Assembly (NCBI GenBank): GCA_905221605.1
Contig: CAJNDS010002446.1
Location: 745,148 to 809,147 of the forward strand
Reading direction: 5' to 3'
Length of the DNA: 64,000 bases
Source: Symbiodinium natans
Taxonomy: Eukaryota > Sar > Dinophyceae > Suessiales > Symbiodiniaceae
In this document: piece after piece, positions 32,430-43,835 of the stretch
Layout: each line of letters starts with the position of its first letter
Numbering within the stretch: the first letter of the stretch is position 1
Program-made: the position numbers and the translations under genes
Notes under the pieces: model-generated
Databases searched by the model: none
Told to the model about the DNA's origin: nothing
Seen by the model: only the letters and a program-made list of their open reading frames with translations

Positions 32430-33212
32430 CTAGGGTGCCAGGCGCCCATGTCGTCACGAGTTCGACCAGCTCAGCCTAAGTGCACGGCACTTTCTAAAGT
32501 ACCAGCAGTACTCTGCTGCACCCGCACAGCATCTGTGGCTCTCATGGCTTTGTTTCAAAAAGGAGGATGGCAGGCAGAGACATGAACCTACTTGAAAGCG
32601 CTGCGTGCAGCGCAGTTTCGGGGAACGAGAGGGCTTCTCTGAGCTGCAGACTGGCACGGGCAGGACGCAGGGGAGCCCTGTCCCTCTACGATGTGCACAG
32701 GAGCCAAAATCACGTCATACAGGGGTCAGAAATACATACTCCCTTATGGTCCCTGTTTTCTTATACTCTAACAACCCTAAATCCCCAATCTAATGATTTA
32801 GGCCCCTACAGTGCGCCCCGAGTTCTGCAGCGCTCCACAGCTTTTTTTGTCATCTTGGGAAAGCCGCGCGGCAGGGGATGTTCCTACGAGGCTATGAGCT
32901 TCTACGAGATCCGTGCTTTCGTTGGGGACCGTGTCGATGTATATAGGCTTGCATAGGCTGTCACTGTTGAAACTTGACCGTCTTTGTCTTTCATCTAAGC
33001 GTCCTTTGTACGGATTGTTTCTGACAACATGCCGCCTTAACCTTCAGAGTCCTTGCCGATGTTGGCTCACCTGGCTCACAGATTCGACTCTCACGTGCTC
33101 AGCATTACTGGCTGATCATCAGAGTCCATGCTGCTCTGCACCGTCAGCAAACAGAATTTTCCTACACCACGTGAGGCTCAAGTCGAAGGCTCGGGGGAGC
33201 GATCGCAGCTAG
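32430..33212. other. Upstream of the SNARE gene, no clear gene
   Basis: Competing short ORFs on both strands; a + strand frame at 32,820-32,955 has protein-like composition but no partner exons. No repeats of note. Confidence 0.4.
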
Positions 33213-33449
33213 TCATACAGACAAGGTGTGAGCAAGCAACCTGCCGCGGATTGCAGCATATTGTGCAAAGCCGCGTCTTCTTGCCTTGCCACACACCAGG
33301 CGTTCCATGCAAGCACCTCTTCTGAACTGCACATGTAGCGTCGAAGCTGAGCGCTGCTCCGCACGAGGGAACGCCTCGTTTTCGTCGAACGGGTTCGCCT
33401 TGCACTTGGCTGCAACATCATATGTACAGATGCAGCGTGCCATGGGCAT
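33213..33449 (-). CDS. Weak coding island
   Basis: Minus-strand frame with balanced composition (KANPFDENEAFPRAEQRSAS) overlapped by a second open minus frame. No domain recognised; probably at most one exon of an unresolved gene. Confidence 0.25.
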   Translation of the reverse strand: MPMARCICTYDVAAKCKANPFDENEAFPRAEQRSASTLHVQFRRGACMERLVCGKARRRGFAQYAAIRGRLLAHTLSV

Positions 33450-33883
33450 TTAATTCTCGCGTAGTGTGGGCAACATTGTCTTTCCACCCTCCTCCGCCCC
33501 CTTCTACCCCTTCTGCCCCTTCTTCTTCTCAGCGGGTCCCAGGCTCAGGACCCGAGGTCCCTTGCCCATCTTCTTCCGAGGGTTTAGGGGTTCGGGGTAA
33601 GCCCCTCCTCCTGAGCACGTCTCTCTCTCTTCCTTCCTGTGCACGTCTTTCTTTCTTTGGGGCATGGAGCAGGGCTCCGCGCATAGGCGCGCCCCGGTCC
33701 GTATGTCAGCAAGCAACTTTCACCCGCTGAGGGCCGTTGTTGGGCCTGCCACCTCCGCTTTGCCCTAGAGCGGGCTCGTTGGTTGCCTAGCGGCCCCCAA
33801 ACCCCTATCGCTTATTGTACTTGGCGGCCCCCGAGCCCTCGTCGTTCCCAGTCCCAACACCCTATCCGACCACGTCTTCCTCT

Positions 33884-33884
33884 C

Positions 33885-33922
<38 letters not shown>

Positions 33923-33930
33923 CCTCTCTT
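33884..33930. repeat. (CT)n microsatellite
   Basis: CTCTCT run of about 45 bases. It produces an Arg-Glu repeat ORF on the minus strand, which I do not count. Confidence 0.95.
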
Positions 33931-34267
33931 ATCTTTCCTTTGGCGGGCGCAAACCTCCATGCAATGCGCATGCCCAGGGCTGCGCCACTCCTGCGTCATT
34001 AGATAATATTCCTTCTTTGCTGTGGGACCTGATCTCACCCCTCCCTTCAACGCCACACCATCTGCCTTTTCCCGCAGAAAACGATGCAAAAACCGCGATT
34101 CTCGCGCAAGGCCCCGCAGAAAACGAGAAAGACTCACCGTTTCAGCGAAACCGGAGATCGCTTCAAGAGCCCGGACAGAGATGCGGAAAAAAGCCTTGCG
34201 CAACACCACCCTAAACCCTTTTTTGAAACCGGACTTGATGACTGCCAGCGCTGCCTCCTCCGCTGTT

Positions 34268-34465
34268 CTTCAGCTGAGGCCCGAACATGTCCGCACCACC
34301 CTAAACCCTAAACCCTAAACCCGAAACCCTAAACCAAAAGCAATCAGAGTACGACAGGGGAGGCACCTTCAGCTGAGGCCCGAACATGTCCGCACCACCC
34401 TAAACCCTAAACCCTAAACCCGAAACCCTAAACCAAAAGCAATCAGAGTACGACAGGGGAGGCAC
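34268..34465. repeat. 99-bp tandem duplication containing telomeric units
   Basis: Two essentially identical 99-base units (34,268-34,366 and 34,367-34,465), each starting CTTCAGCTGAGGCCCG, containing three CCCTAAA repeats plus one CCCGAAA variant, and ending AGGGGAGGCAC. Confidence 0.95.
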
Positions 34466-35048
34466 TTTCGGAGACTGGAAATCTGTACGGCAAGGGTGGC
34501 CTCAAGCAGCAGCCATGAGTAAAATGTCTTAAGTATGGCCACAGCAACGTGCACACAAAGAGGCTACGACGTCTACGAAGACGACCCGAAAGCCTATGCC
34601 TGTGGAGGAATTGGCGTCGGTAGCTTCATTTCGGTTACTTCGTTGTCCTGATGAGTTCATGACATGATCTGGTGATTTCGTCACGAGGCGCCGAGGGGGC
34701 AGGGGGGAGAAGCCCTCAAACTCCAAGCCTCATCCCGCAGGAACCTACTCATTCCTTCCCGGATGCCATGATAACCTGGCAACCCCCAAGCGCGCTTAGT
34801 CGTGCATAGTCGTGCAAGCCTGGATAGTAACAGAGGACCCTGCCCCCCTGGTCCTCGAAAGAGTACCCCGCCCTATGTGTATATGTCTGTCGATTATATA
34901 CAGATACATTTCCCATTTCTCTATTCCTTTTTTTTCTGTGGTAACATAAAACCAGAATCCCAGACTATACATGGCGGTCCCACGCACATTCCGAAGAGCC
35001 CGAGATGCTCCAACTCCCTGTGCGTGCTGTTGCCTGGCCCAGTGGGAT

Positions 35049-36150
35049 CAACTCGCTGTCTTTCTCGGACTGGGCCTCCAGTCATATGCATGACACATGA
35101 ATGGTTTATAGGACCAAAAAGGGACCCTAACCTTGAGAACTGCCCATACCTTGATTTCAAGATCTGCTTGAGTGTGTAAGTGTCGAGCCCATTTGGCGGC
35201 CACATTATAGCTTCGCTCGCGCCGCTTCTGAGCCTCCTTGAAAGAGCGGAGTATCACAACACTGCACAGACTCTTGCTTCTCAGGAGGCGTGTCACATGA
35301 ACTTCACGTGAAAAGAAGCCCATCGTCTGACGCAAGAGCTCAGAGGCTCAGAGAGACTGAGGCAGCATCTGCACGTCTTTGCGCGACCTTTGCAGGCCAA
35401 GGGTGACCACATAGAGAATAGGCGAAGGGCCACCCCTACTTCGCAAAAACCAGACTTGTGGCTTGCCTCCTCCTCAGCGGTGAGCTCGCGAACAGCAGGC
35501 CTGAGTAGCAGGGCTACAGTGGTCGCAAGTTCTTGGTGCGGCCGCCGGCCCAAGGCATGCTCGCCGTTACTGTCTCAACTGATCGAGAGCAAGGATGCAA
35601 AACCCACCCAGGGCGCGGGCTTCTGAGGCGCGGGGGACGCCTACCAACACAAAGCAAATCCGTGAGTGCCACCGCAGCGAAGGGACTTACCACCGTAGCT
35701 TCCAAGCAGAACACTTCAGCTCAACTCGTGAAACCCAGAGTTCATGTCATGCATGACAGCTGCGGGTGCTGAACGGCACATGTGTTGTGACATGCTTCGA
35801 AGGTAACAGCGGCAACGCAGACATGCCAGATGCAACGGGTTCCCGACCTTGGCCAGGCTGGTCTCTGAAGCGGCCTGGGCCACCAAGGACAAACTGGGCT
35901 ATTGAAGCTTCTTGGGCCCGAAAAAGTAGGAGAACACGGCAATGATCTATTCGACATGTTTTGACAAGCCTCCGGGCTTAGTGGAATTCGTTGAAACAAA
36001 CTTTTGGAGAGACACTGCGTCTGGCCACTCATACCGGGATTGAAACTGCATACGGCAGAAACGCCTAAGCAGGCCAGGCCCGTTGGCACTTGCGCTGGCT
36101 CTCTCTCGCGACGCGCAGCGTTTGATGCTGCACTGGCGGCCATGTTCTCA
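35049..36150 (-). CDS. Probable multi-exon gene, family unknown
   Basis: Several exon-like stretches on the minus strand: about 36,060-36,150 (MAASAASNAARREREPAQ, possible start), about 35,430-35,500 (PAVRELTAEEEASHKSGF preceded by CAG|G), and about 35,160-35,320 (RSFKEAQKRRERSYNVAAKW). No domain recognised and boundaries are approximate; the pieces may not all belong to one gene. Confidence 0.35.
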
Positions 36151-36256
36151 AGAATTCGGCACACTTAAACCGGAAACCCAACAACTGCTGACGGAGCATA
36201 TCCCAGTTCTAGCTTACACACAACCCCCCGAAATCGCCGCAAATTGCCGCAAATGG

Positions 36257-36355
36257 TGCCCTAAACCCTAAACCCTAAACCCTAAACCCTAAACATCCCT
36301 AATCCCTAAACCCTGGCCCTAAACCCTAAACCCCAGCCCTAAACCCCAAACCCCA
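36257..36355. repeat. Interstitial telomeric repeat with variants
   Basis: Runs of CCCTAAA decaying into CCCCAAA and CCCAGCCCTAAA forms. Confidence 0.9.
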
Positions 36356-36878
36356 AGGCACCAGGATTGACATCGCGGCCGGCGCGGGCTCGTTGGACGC
36401 AGGTCGCGGCGCCAGCTCCTCCACCATTGGGGCTAAGCTTTGGTGGCCCAGTGGTGCCCTGTTGCCTCCCCCCCCCCTTTTTTTTGGGGGGGGTTCAAAG
36501 TTAGTTTATGCAGGAACCAATCCCCCCCCAAAAAAAACACGGTAGCCTAAACTACCGGCATCTGCAAGAGCAGCTGCAAGGCACCTACCAGGAATCGTTA
36601 CGTCAGCTGGTGTAGCGCTCGGAAGGCTTCGAAAATTGCAAGATTGAGAAACACTGATATGAACGAGTTCTGGTTCTGCCAGGGCCAGGATTATGCACCA
36701 CTCAAAGCAGTAAGGGGACCGGAGACATTGCAACATGCAGACCGATTCAATACGACAGCTGCGCGATCACCGAGAACTGGCCTGACTTCCTGCACACTCA
36801 AGCTTCACATGCAGAGCTCATTGCCCGCCACCACTACATCACGTGGCTTCACAACTCTTTGTCCATTTTGCTTGTTGC
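36356..36878. other. No gene called; C and G homopolymer pair
   Basis: 36,466-36,540 holds a C9/T8/G10 run followed by CCCCCCCC and AAAAAAA, roughly complementary to each other, so a small hairpin is possible. A weak minus frame (DVTIPGRCLAAALADAGSLG) overlaps 36,540-36,610. Confidence 0.35.
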
Positions 36879-37139
36879 TCAAACTTGATGGTTTGTAAGG
36901 AGTTCGCTGCAAGTGGCACCAGATTGAACCTTGCAGCCCGTCATCCCTGAATTATTCCCATCACGTACCGCTTTTCCTTCCAGCCCCTTACAATGTTTCA
37001 ACAGAATCTTGTTCCAAGTGCAGAGAACACGTCGTACTGTCACCTCCGTACCACAAGCCACAACTTCTTCCCCCGGCTCCTGCCATCTCTGCTGCGACGC
37101 CTGCTTGCGCTTCGGGGGCTGCAGCGGCCTGTCGAACAA
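36879..37139 (-). CDS. Weak coding island
   Basis: 86-residue minus ORF, hydrophilic with good composition (PKRKQASQQRWQEPGEEVVA). No family recognised and no splice partners identified. Confidence 0.3.
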   Translation of the reverse strand: MFDRPLQPPKRKQASQQRWQEPGEEVVACGTEVTVRRVLCTWNKILLKHCKGLEGKAVRDGNNSGMTGCKVQSGATCSELLTNHQV

Positions 37140-38024
37140 TCCGGTACTTGGAATCCTTGGGTTCTTTGGTAAGGAACCTATAAGCCTATAAGCTAAGCTA
37201 CCATGATAGGGTTACAGTACCAAATCATGTCGTATCCTTGGTATGCGATCTACCGACAGGATGCATCTTGACATGTCACACTTTTAGGGTGGAACTGGTC
37301 CGAAGGTTGCACGGCCGCCAACTTGGCCCCATGCGTCGGTAATGTAGCCGACTTCATCTGGCTCTGAGGAATGTCCGCACCTGAGGACGAGCGGCTCAAC
37401 ACCAACAACAGCTTTGCTGCACAGAGGTTGCCAAGATCCGGACCCATCTCTAAAGCAGAATGCAGCTTAAAACCTCAGCAGCCGCAAGCTGCAACCGTAC
37501 ATCGTGGACGTCTGTGTCACGAGCGTAGCGAGTCCTTGGAGCCAGACGCCGCGAGGCTCGAATGCCACGTTGCTCATCCGAGATCCCAAAGCCCTGGCGA
37601 TTGGCCAAGATCTATTGTAATAAAAAAAAGTCTGTTTAGGGTTTAGGGTTTAGTCGCTCACACGCGCACAAGGCCGGTAGGGGGTGTCATGCAAGGAGGC
37701 CACTGCTTTCGCATGAGCAGGCCACTCGCAAGAAAGTTTGAGGGCGACGAATCAAAAACTGAACCACTGCTGCTTCAGTCGGGCTGCAGACAATTCAGAA
37801 TTCTAAAAACATTGTGGTGAATCATGTAGTGCTGCAGAAAGTTGTGACCTCGGGGCCACTAGACATCGCCGCCACGGAAGGCAGTCCTGCTCAAAGGGGC
37901 AGCGCCCCAGAAACTGCCAACGAAGACGCAGGGAAAGCAGTCAAGACCACTAAAACCCTAAACCCGAAACCCGAAACCCTACACCTACTATACCCTAAAC
38001 CCTAAACCCTAAACCCCAAGTATG
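37140..38024. other. No clear gene; telomeric repeats
   Basis: 37,637-37,652 and 37,950-38,020 hold telomeric units, the second with CCCGAAA variants. A + strand ORF from 37,371 and a minus ORF at 37,250-37,447 both look weak. Confidence 0.35.
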
Positions 38025-38425
38025 CCAGAAGCTCGGAAGCGCCCTTGCCGAACTGTCGGAAACCCCGTGCGCCGTGCGGCCTATCTGGTTGCGAGCCAGC
38101 ACATGCGTCAAGATGATGCCCTTGTCCTGAGTGGCCGTAGGAGTGGCTTGTTGCTAGCACACTCGGATAAACAGCTCGTGAACTTGAAGAAGTTCCAAAA
38201 GTCAAATTATGCTTCAGCAGCCCTGCGGCGAGACAGTTCTCCTTCTGATGGTCCCTTTTTGGGCACCCTAAATATTCGGGGCCACCTTGTACTAGCAACC
38301 CCAAAACGGGACCCCAATTTAGAGAAATGACCATTGGGAGAAAGGGCCCTGTGCTCCAAAGCTCCATGGAATTCTAAGCGCGCCACCGCGTCCTTTGCTT
38401 CCTGGGCCATCTCCGAGAGCCTTTG
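38025..38425 (-). CDS. Two exon-like stretches, family unknown
   Basis: 38,345-38,425 encodes RLSEMAQEAKDAVARLEFHG, helical in character. 38,030-38,130 encodes DKGIILTHVLARNQIGRTAH preceded by CAG|G. Between them (38,236-38,345) is an imperfect hairpin with ends TTCTCCTTCTGATGGTC and GACCATTGGGAGAAA, possibly an intronic MITE. Confidence 0.3.
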
Positions 38426-38439
38426 CAGATGGGCAAGGC

Positions 38440-38515
38440 GTTAGGGTTTGGGGTTTGGGGTTTACGGTTCAGGGTTTACGGGTTAGGGTTTAGGGTTTCG
38501 GGGTTTCGGGTTTAG
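38440..38515. repeat. Interstitial telomeric repeat, TTTAGGG orientation with variants
   Basis: Mixed GGGTTTAGG, GGGTTTACGG and GGTTTCGGG units. Confidence 0.85.
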
Positions 38516-38532
38516 GTGGCTCTAAGGGTGGT

Positions 38533-38595
38533 ACTTGGGATGTTCCCCCTTATACTAACAGTCCTTAATAGGGATTATAGTACCCCCTCTTACCG
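38533..38595. mobile_element. Solo half of the GGGATGTTCCCC MITE family
   Basis: CTTGGGATGTTCCCCCTTAT...AACAGTCCT matches the left arm of the complete element at 55,158-55,258; the right arm is missing or decayed here. Confidence 0.7.
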
Positions 38596-38639
38596 CCTTC
38601 TGAGACGAACCTCCCTCCCGCCTCGAAAAAAAATCAAGA

Positions 38640-39183
38640 GGATCGTATTCTGAAGGGAACCCCGACAAAAAGGATCATATACTGGTAGGAAGCCCCCCAA
38701 AAAGGATCATCATCTAAAGGATCGCCCAGGTGGCTCGGCAAAGCTGGCAAGCAACTGCCCAAGCAGAGGCCAACTAAGCCTGCGACCGGAGCATTCTGGG
38801 GATCCTTAGACGTGAAGCCCCTCAGCAGAGGCCTTTGCAAAAGCAGAGCTTTCCGAATTGCAAACCTCTCACGGTAAATAAAGATGCCTTAGAGCCGAGT
38901 TCTGGGCAGGTGTCAGTCGTCGCAAGCACAAACAAGAGCAAGGAGCACCATGAACACTATTCCCTGAAACGGGTTTAGGGTTTAGGGTTTAGGGTATAGG
39001 GGGTTTAGAGTTGAGGGTTTAGGGCTTAGAACCTCATTGTCATTGCCCTTATCGCAGTGCCAAGCTGCGGCATTTTCGCATGTCGAGCAGCCCAGAGGGT
39101 AAGAGCCTCCAGCGGCTCTGCACTTGAAGGTGCCTTTCACTTCCATCTGACGGCCGAGCTCCCCTCCTTTGTGTGCATGAGCA
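38640..39183. other. No gene called
   Basis: 38,968-39,030 is telomeric repeat. 38,634-38,840 has a minus ORF with nothing to support it. Confidence 0.35.
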
Positions 39184-39540
39184 TCAGCTGAACCTGGCGA
39201 GATCAAGCTCGGAACTGCAGTCTGCATCAGTTGTGCTGATCATCGGACAAGCTCCGCACCGTCTGCTTGGTGAGCACCTAAGACACCATAGGATGTAACC
39301 GAAAACAAAGCCCCCCTCCAGCATTCTTAGGAGTTGGTGAGGTCCGGGCCGTGCTGTTGAACACGCCGTCCAATCTAAAGATTTGCCCATTCCTGGCCAC
39401 AGCGGGCCGCATCGTGAACGCTTCTGCGCCGCGTGCTCACGCTTGCGCCTGGTGTTCGCAAAGAGGAACACGTCAAGGACTCCTTTGAGGCCCACCCTGC
39501 CCAGGCAGCAGCACATTGACTGAAATTCCTGAGGCATCAA
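39184..39540 (-). CDS. Weak-to-moderate coding ORF
   Basis: 118-residue minus ORF; the stretch EFQSMCCCLGRVGLKGVLDV follows a CAG|G. It lies directly downstream of the stop that ends the next feature, so it could be a further exon of that gene or a separate one. No family recognised. Confidence 0.3.
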   Translation of the reverse strand: MMPQEFQSMCCCLGRVGLKGVLDVFLFANTRRKREHAAQKRSRCGPLWPGMGKSLDWTACSTARPGPHQLLRMLEGGFVFGYILWCLRCSPSRRCGACPMISTTDADCSSELDLARFS

Positions 39541-39546
39541 GGGGCA

Positions 39547-40229
39547 TCAAGCGGCGGGCTCATCGCTGTCATCATCTCTGGGGACCACGTCGACCATGGA
39601 CCTTGCGTTAGTTGATGTGCTGCCAAAAGCTGCGGTGGTTTCACGAAAAATGTAAGTCACGAACTGATAGACGGGGTTCCTGACACAAGCAGTGGATGTG
39701 GAATCGTCGCATGAAACTGGCACGGCTCAACGGAGCCGTGTCCTTGACGGATCAGCTGTTGGAAAGTGCGGCTGGGTGTCAGACACCTCACACGCACATG
39801 TCACACAGAAAGCAGACACTTCTCTAAGCCACGAGAACGGAGCTAAGGCTGCTGCGATTTGTATGAAAGGGGCTAGGTTGTAGCGCTGCACATTGATGGT
39901 GGATTGTGCCACCCGGGAGCAAATGTCCCTCGGAACCGCTCACAAAGCTTGTCGAAGCACCTTCTGCCCCAGTTCCCCCGAGACACCAGCATATACGACT
40001 CCCTGGGATCGTATGCAACTCGGATGGGCCTGAGGCCATGGGGTGTGAAGGCCACATACTCAAACACAAGGCCACTGAGAAGCCCGACAGCATGTTGAGA
40101 AAGTTGCCAATCAGGTTCGCTACAGCCTGCGCTATGGTTGCAGCAGAGCATGGCCAACACATGCCTCAAGCAGCTGAGGTCAGCTGAGGGCTGCACCGGC
40201 AAGCTGCGCAGAGCAAAAGCTGTGGCCAT
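39547..40229 (-). CDS. Terminal exons of an unknown gene
   Basis: The last exon (about 39,547-39,655) reads to an in-frame stop with an acidic C-terminus PRDDDSDEPAA. Upstream, 39,880-40,060 encodes FEYVAFTPHGLRPIRVAYDP in one frame, while 40,060-40,130 is best in another (ATIAQAVANLIGNFLNMLSG). The frame switch happens without room for an ordinary intron, so there is either a frameshift or an unusual junction. No domain recognised. Confidence 0.4.
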
Positions 40230-40599
40230 CTTGGCTACACTGCAAGTTGAGAGTCAACGGTGCTGCCTGGTGCCTGGTGCCTGCGGCGTTCTGCGGCGGC
40301 CGAGAGTCCGACGTAGACGACACGCTGGTTAGCCATGCGCATCAATGCTAACCTGGCCATCCCCATGAAGATATGAGAGCACTAGCCCCAGGCACAGAAC
40401 GATCCGCTGTATCTTCGCCCAAGCTCGGCACGAAAAGTTGCAGATCACAACTGCAAACGGAGTGATACCTTAGGATGTCATGTGCAAAGCTCCCAACTAG
40501 CCTCCATCATGGTCGCGGAGACATGAGACACGCATTCCCCGTGAGTCCGCAGCGGGGGTTCAAGTCCATGATCCTGCAGCACCACATAGAAAAAGAATA

Positions 40600-41770
40600 T
40601 TTTCTTTTGGGCACCCTGAAATACGCCTTGCCAAACACGTTTTCGACCAAGGGGCGGCAACATTAACTCCTGGTCCAAGTCAATCTTGGCACCTCATACA
40701 CCACCAGGGCTCCACATGCAGATTCGAGCAAACTTGAAGTTTGCGCACTGCCATGGGGCGCTGCAGCCTCTTAGCACCAAGCTGTCGCCGACTGCCACCC
40801 AAACGCGGGGGCGCGGAATGTCGATTGGGACATCCTGAGCATTGGCTGGCATGGCCCTTCTGCAACATCGAGTCCAAGTGAGGCCAGCATGACCAAAAAC
40901 CACTTGGGATCTGGACTAAGACCGTAGGAGGCTGCGACGTCACGATCTGTCGCCCCCTTGGCAAAGAAATCTCCCAAGAATGTCTGCAACAAGTTCTACT
41001 CCCAAGGTTAAGCCCTGGGCCAGTACGACAAGTCCGGTTTCAGGAGACCTGCAAATTAATGCCGCAGAGGACCGAAGACGATGCTACTGGCACTGTATCA
41101 ACAAGCTTCCAGAAATGCTGACCATGTGCTTAGGGTGCCATGTGACGACAGTCGTCGCCAAGCATCCTACCCGTGACGGCCGACGGCCACTTTCACATGT
41201 CCCTGCACATGGGTATGAAAGGTCTGCGCTGGCCTCGTGAGAAGAGCGATTTCTGCCAGTACGCAAAGTCCGTAAATTGCACAGGCCTTGGCACTGCTGT
41301 AGCTTCTTGTTTTGACTGCATCGAAACCCTGCGGTCTTGCCATGCACGTACATATGAATCCATGAACACCTGGCCATGGTTCAGGTCGTGACAGTTTCGG
41401 CAGCCTCTCTTTGATCGCCTCAGACAAGAGCTGCTTGCCCTTGTCAATGAGGTTCGGTTCCACGCCCAAGACCCATCAGGGGAAGACGCCCACAGAGTCA
41501 AACACGGTAGCGGGCTGAGGGCTCTGCCTCCTTGGAATAGCCGTAGTAGATGAGCTCCTGCACTTTTGCCAACCATGCATCAGACAATGTGAAGAAGATG
41601 TTTGGGGGGGGGGGGGGGGGGGGGGCTGTCATACACAGCAGATGTATTGGATGTTCTCCCTCCTCTCTTCTGAAGAAGGGAGCTGCGCCACAGAGCACAC
41701 GCCGCCTAGAGTTCTGAGTTTTCATCTTGCATGATAGGCTGCGCAACACATTGCCCGACAAACACGACAA
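40600..41770 (-). CDS. Multi-exon gene, family unknown
   Basis: Exon-like stretches in descending order: LSDAWLAKVQELIYYGYSKE (41,510-41,590), EPNLIDKGKQLLSEAIKERL (41,390-41,460), a stretch ending PVQFTDFAYWQKSLF (41,230-41,400, another frame), FLGDFFAKGATDRDVAASYG (40,800-40,990) and ENVFGKAYFRVPKRKYSFS (40,600-40,660). Composition is clearly protein-like but no family is established. The order of exons and boundaries are tentative. Confidence 0.45.
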
Positions 41771-42239
41771 ACTAGAGGTTGTTTCTCCGACGTTGGCCCA
41801 TCAAAATTTACGTTCTTTGCGGACGTGGCTCGAGAACATTGTTCGCTTGAATCAAGGTGAGAATGAGATACGTCAGGTGAAGATGCCGGTTGCCTCTTGC
41901 CAGATCTCTTCTTGAACTTGTACGGCCCGGTGTGCCCTGCCCTCCTTCTGCTTTGCAGGTCGGGTCCGCATGTGTACATGTTTTTGGCAACGTCCTTCGT
42001 CGTCCTGCCCCCCAGGATGCTACGGCTTCAGTAGGTATGGGCTTTTTGCTGGGCTCCTTACATTAGGGCTGGAGGGGTGACAGTGACGGATCCTCTTCTT
42101 GTGCTGGGCATGAGGGCCGAAGCCCCCGCGCGTCCCCGCGCTCCAGGCGCGTCGCAGTCCAGTGGGCACTTTCACACACCGCACGGGCCCCTTGTACAGT
42201 CGGTGGTAACTTCGAGCACCCACACTCACACTCCCCCTA

Positions 42240-42365
42240 CAGTAGCCTCCCTCTCTCGCGCTCTCGCTCTCTCTCTCCCTATCTCTCTCTCTCTCTCTCT
42301 CTCTCCACACGCTAGGCCCCCCAGAGGGGAGCCGCCCCGAGGGGCGCGAGAGTCCCATGTCTCCC

Positions 42366-42435
<70 letters not shown>
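42240..42435. repeat. (CT)n microsatellite, two tracts
   Basis: CT-rich tracts at 42,250-42,305 and 42,361-42,435 separated by a GC-rich block containing CCCCAGAGGGGAGCC. Minus-strand Arg-Glu ORFs over it are artefacts. Confidence 0.95.
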
Positions 42436-42439
<4 letters not shown>

Positions 42440-42479
42440 TCAGGCTCTTGGTTCAAATTCATGCTTAGCGTAGTGTCTC

Positions 42480-43660
42480 TTTCAAAGCAATCGCGTCCTG
42501 CACCTGAAATGACTCCTGCCAAAAGGTCAGAAGGGCATCGTTGTCGGCCTGGGGCGGTGGCGCACTTCGATCGAACCAGCGACGTGTGACTCTCATGCTC
42601 GGATGCGCACTAAGATGTGGTGCATATTGACCTCGGAGCTGAAGAAATTAATTCGCTTGAAGAAACAATGGTGAAGCCAGAGATTCCGACGTGCATGGCC
42701 GGAAAATTGTCCCGTGATGGGGAATACAGCAAGCGAATTGCGCATATTCCCAGCCTCGGTCAAGCGAGCCCAGCAGGCCAAAGCATCACACACATGCCAT
42801 ATGAAGCTACGATAAGTCACTGGGCATGTGAGGAGTGGCGTAGTCCATGCTCGCAACGGCTTGGGCCGTCCCCTCATCAGGCACAGCCAATGCATAGAAG
42901 CCTGGCGAGGATCCTGAGGACCCTGAACCACGCCAACACGACAGCTTCAGGGCATGGTCTGATCTGGCCTCCCACGTGGTCCTTCATGACCTGGCGCAAC
43001 ATCTTGCAGCTAGTGCCTTGAAGAGGTACCCCAATATGGAAGCAAAGGTATCCCACCTTGCGGGTCGGGTTGGCATGATCTTCCAAGCTGAAGGCGCTTC
43101 GAAGCACTTCGTGCCGTTCCAACTGAGAAATCGGCCACACAAGGGACTGTGTCCATGCATCACTGCATTTTGCATTTTTCGCAGCCTAGAATGCCTACAA
43201 GTAGGACCAGAACGACTATTCGATGCGCCATCTCGCACCTCCGTGAGGAATCATTGTCATCGTGTAGATCGGTCAGGGAACATTGTCACAAGCACTTGCC
43301 AGGGTCCCTGCTGCTCGATGCTGAGCGGCACCCGGCTGCGCTGAGTGTTAGCAAGGTTGTAGGCCTCGGTTGCTGCGGCGAGGGCGGCTGCCTGGAGTTC
43401 CATGCAATGCGCTCGCTAAGGTTGCGGCCATGCTCCTGGGATCCGTCACAAACAACCGAAGCATCTGCTCCTCGTTGAAGGTCAGAGGGTGGGCCAGACC
43501 TGTGCATGCAAGCGCTCAGGGGCTGATCAACCCCCAGCAAAAGCAGAGGCATTCCCAACAAGAGCCCTTGCAGCTGCCTGGCATCAGCCTGATCGAAGGA
43601 ACTGCAGCGATCGTTTGGCGAGGATCTTTCCGTTTTGATCGGCCCAGCCTGACACTGCAA
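42480..43660 (-). CDS. Multi-exon gene, family unknown
   Basis: Minus-strand exon-like stretches: LQGLLLGMPLLLLGVDQPLS (43,500-43,580), LERHEVLRSAFSLEDHANP (43,060-43,130) continuing KMLRQVMKDHVGGQIRPCP (42,930-43,010), and RWFDRSAPPPQADNDALLTF (42,500-42,590). No domain identified. Confidence 0.4.
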
Positions 43661-43679
43661 AGTGCCTTTTGACCAGAGA

Positions 43680-43835
43680 GTAGAATAGCATAGAATAGAA
43701 CAGACTAGATTTTTCCTCCCGGCCCTGCCGAATAGAATACAATAGAGTAGAAGAGAAGAGAAGAGAAGAGAAGAGAAGAGAAGAGCAGAGAAGAGAAGAG
43801 AGTAGAAGAGAATAGAAGAGAGTAGAACTGCATAG
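43680..43835. repeat. AGAGAA/AATAG microsatellite
   Basis: AGAATAG units, then AGAAGAG units, then mixed. Both strands give low-complexity ORFs. Confidence 0.9.

Noticed and set aside
40545-40580. GGTTCAAGTCC, resembling a tRNA T-loop
   Set aside because: The flanking bases do not form a T stem or an acceptor stem, and no D or anticodon arm was found upstream.
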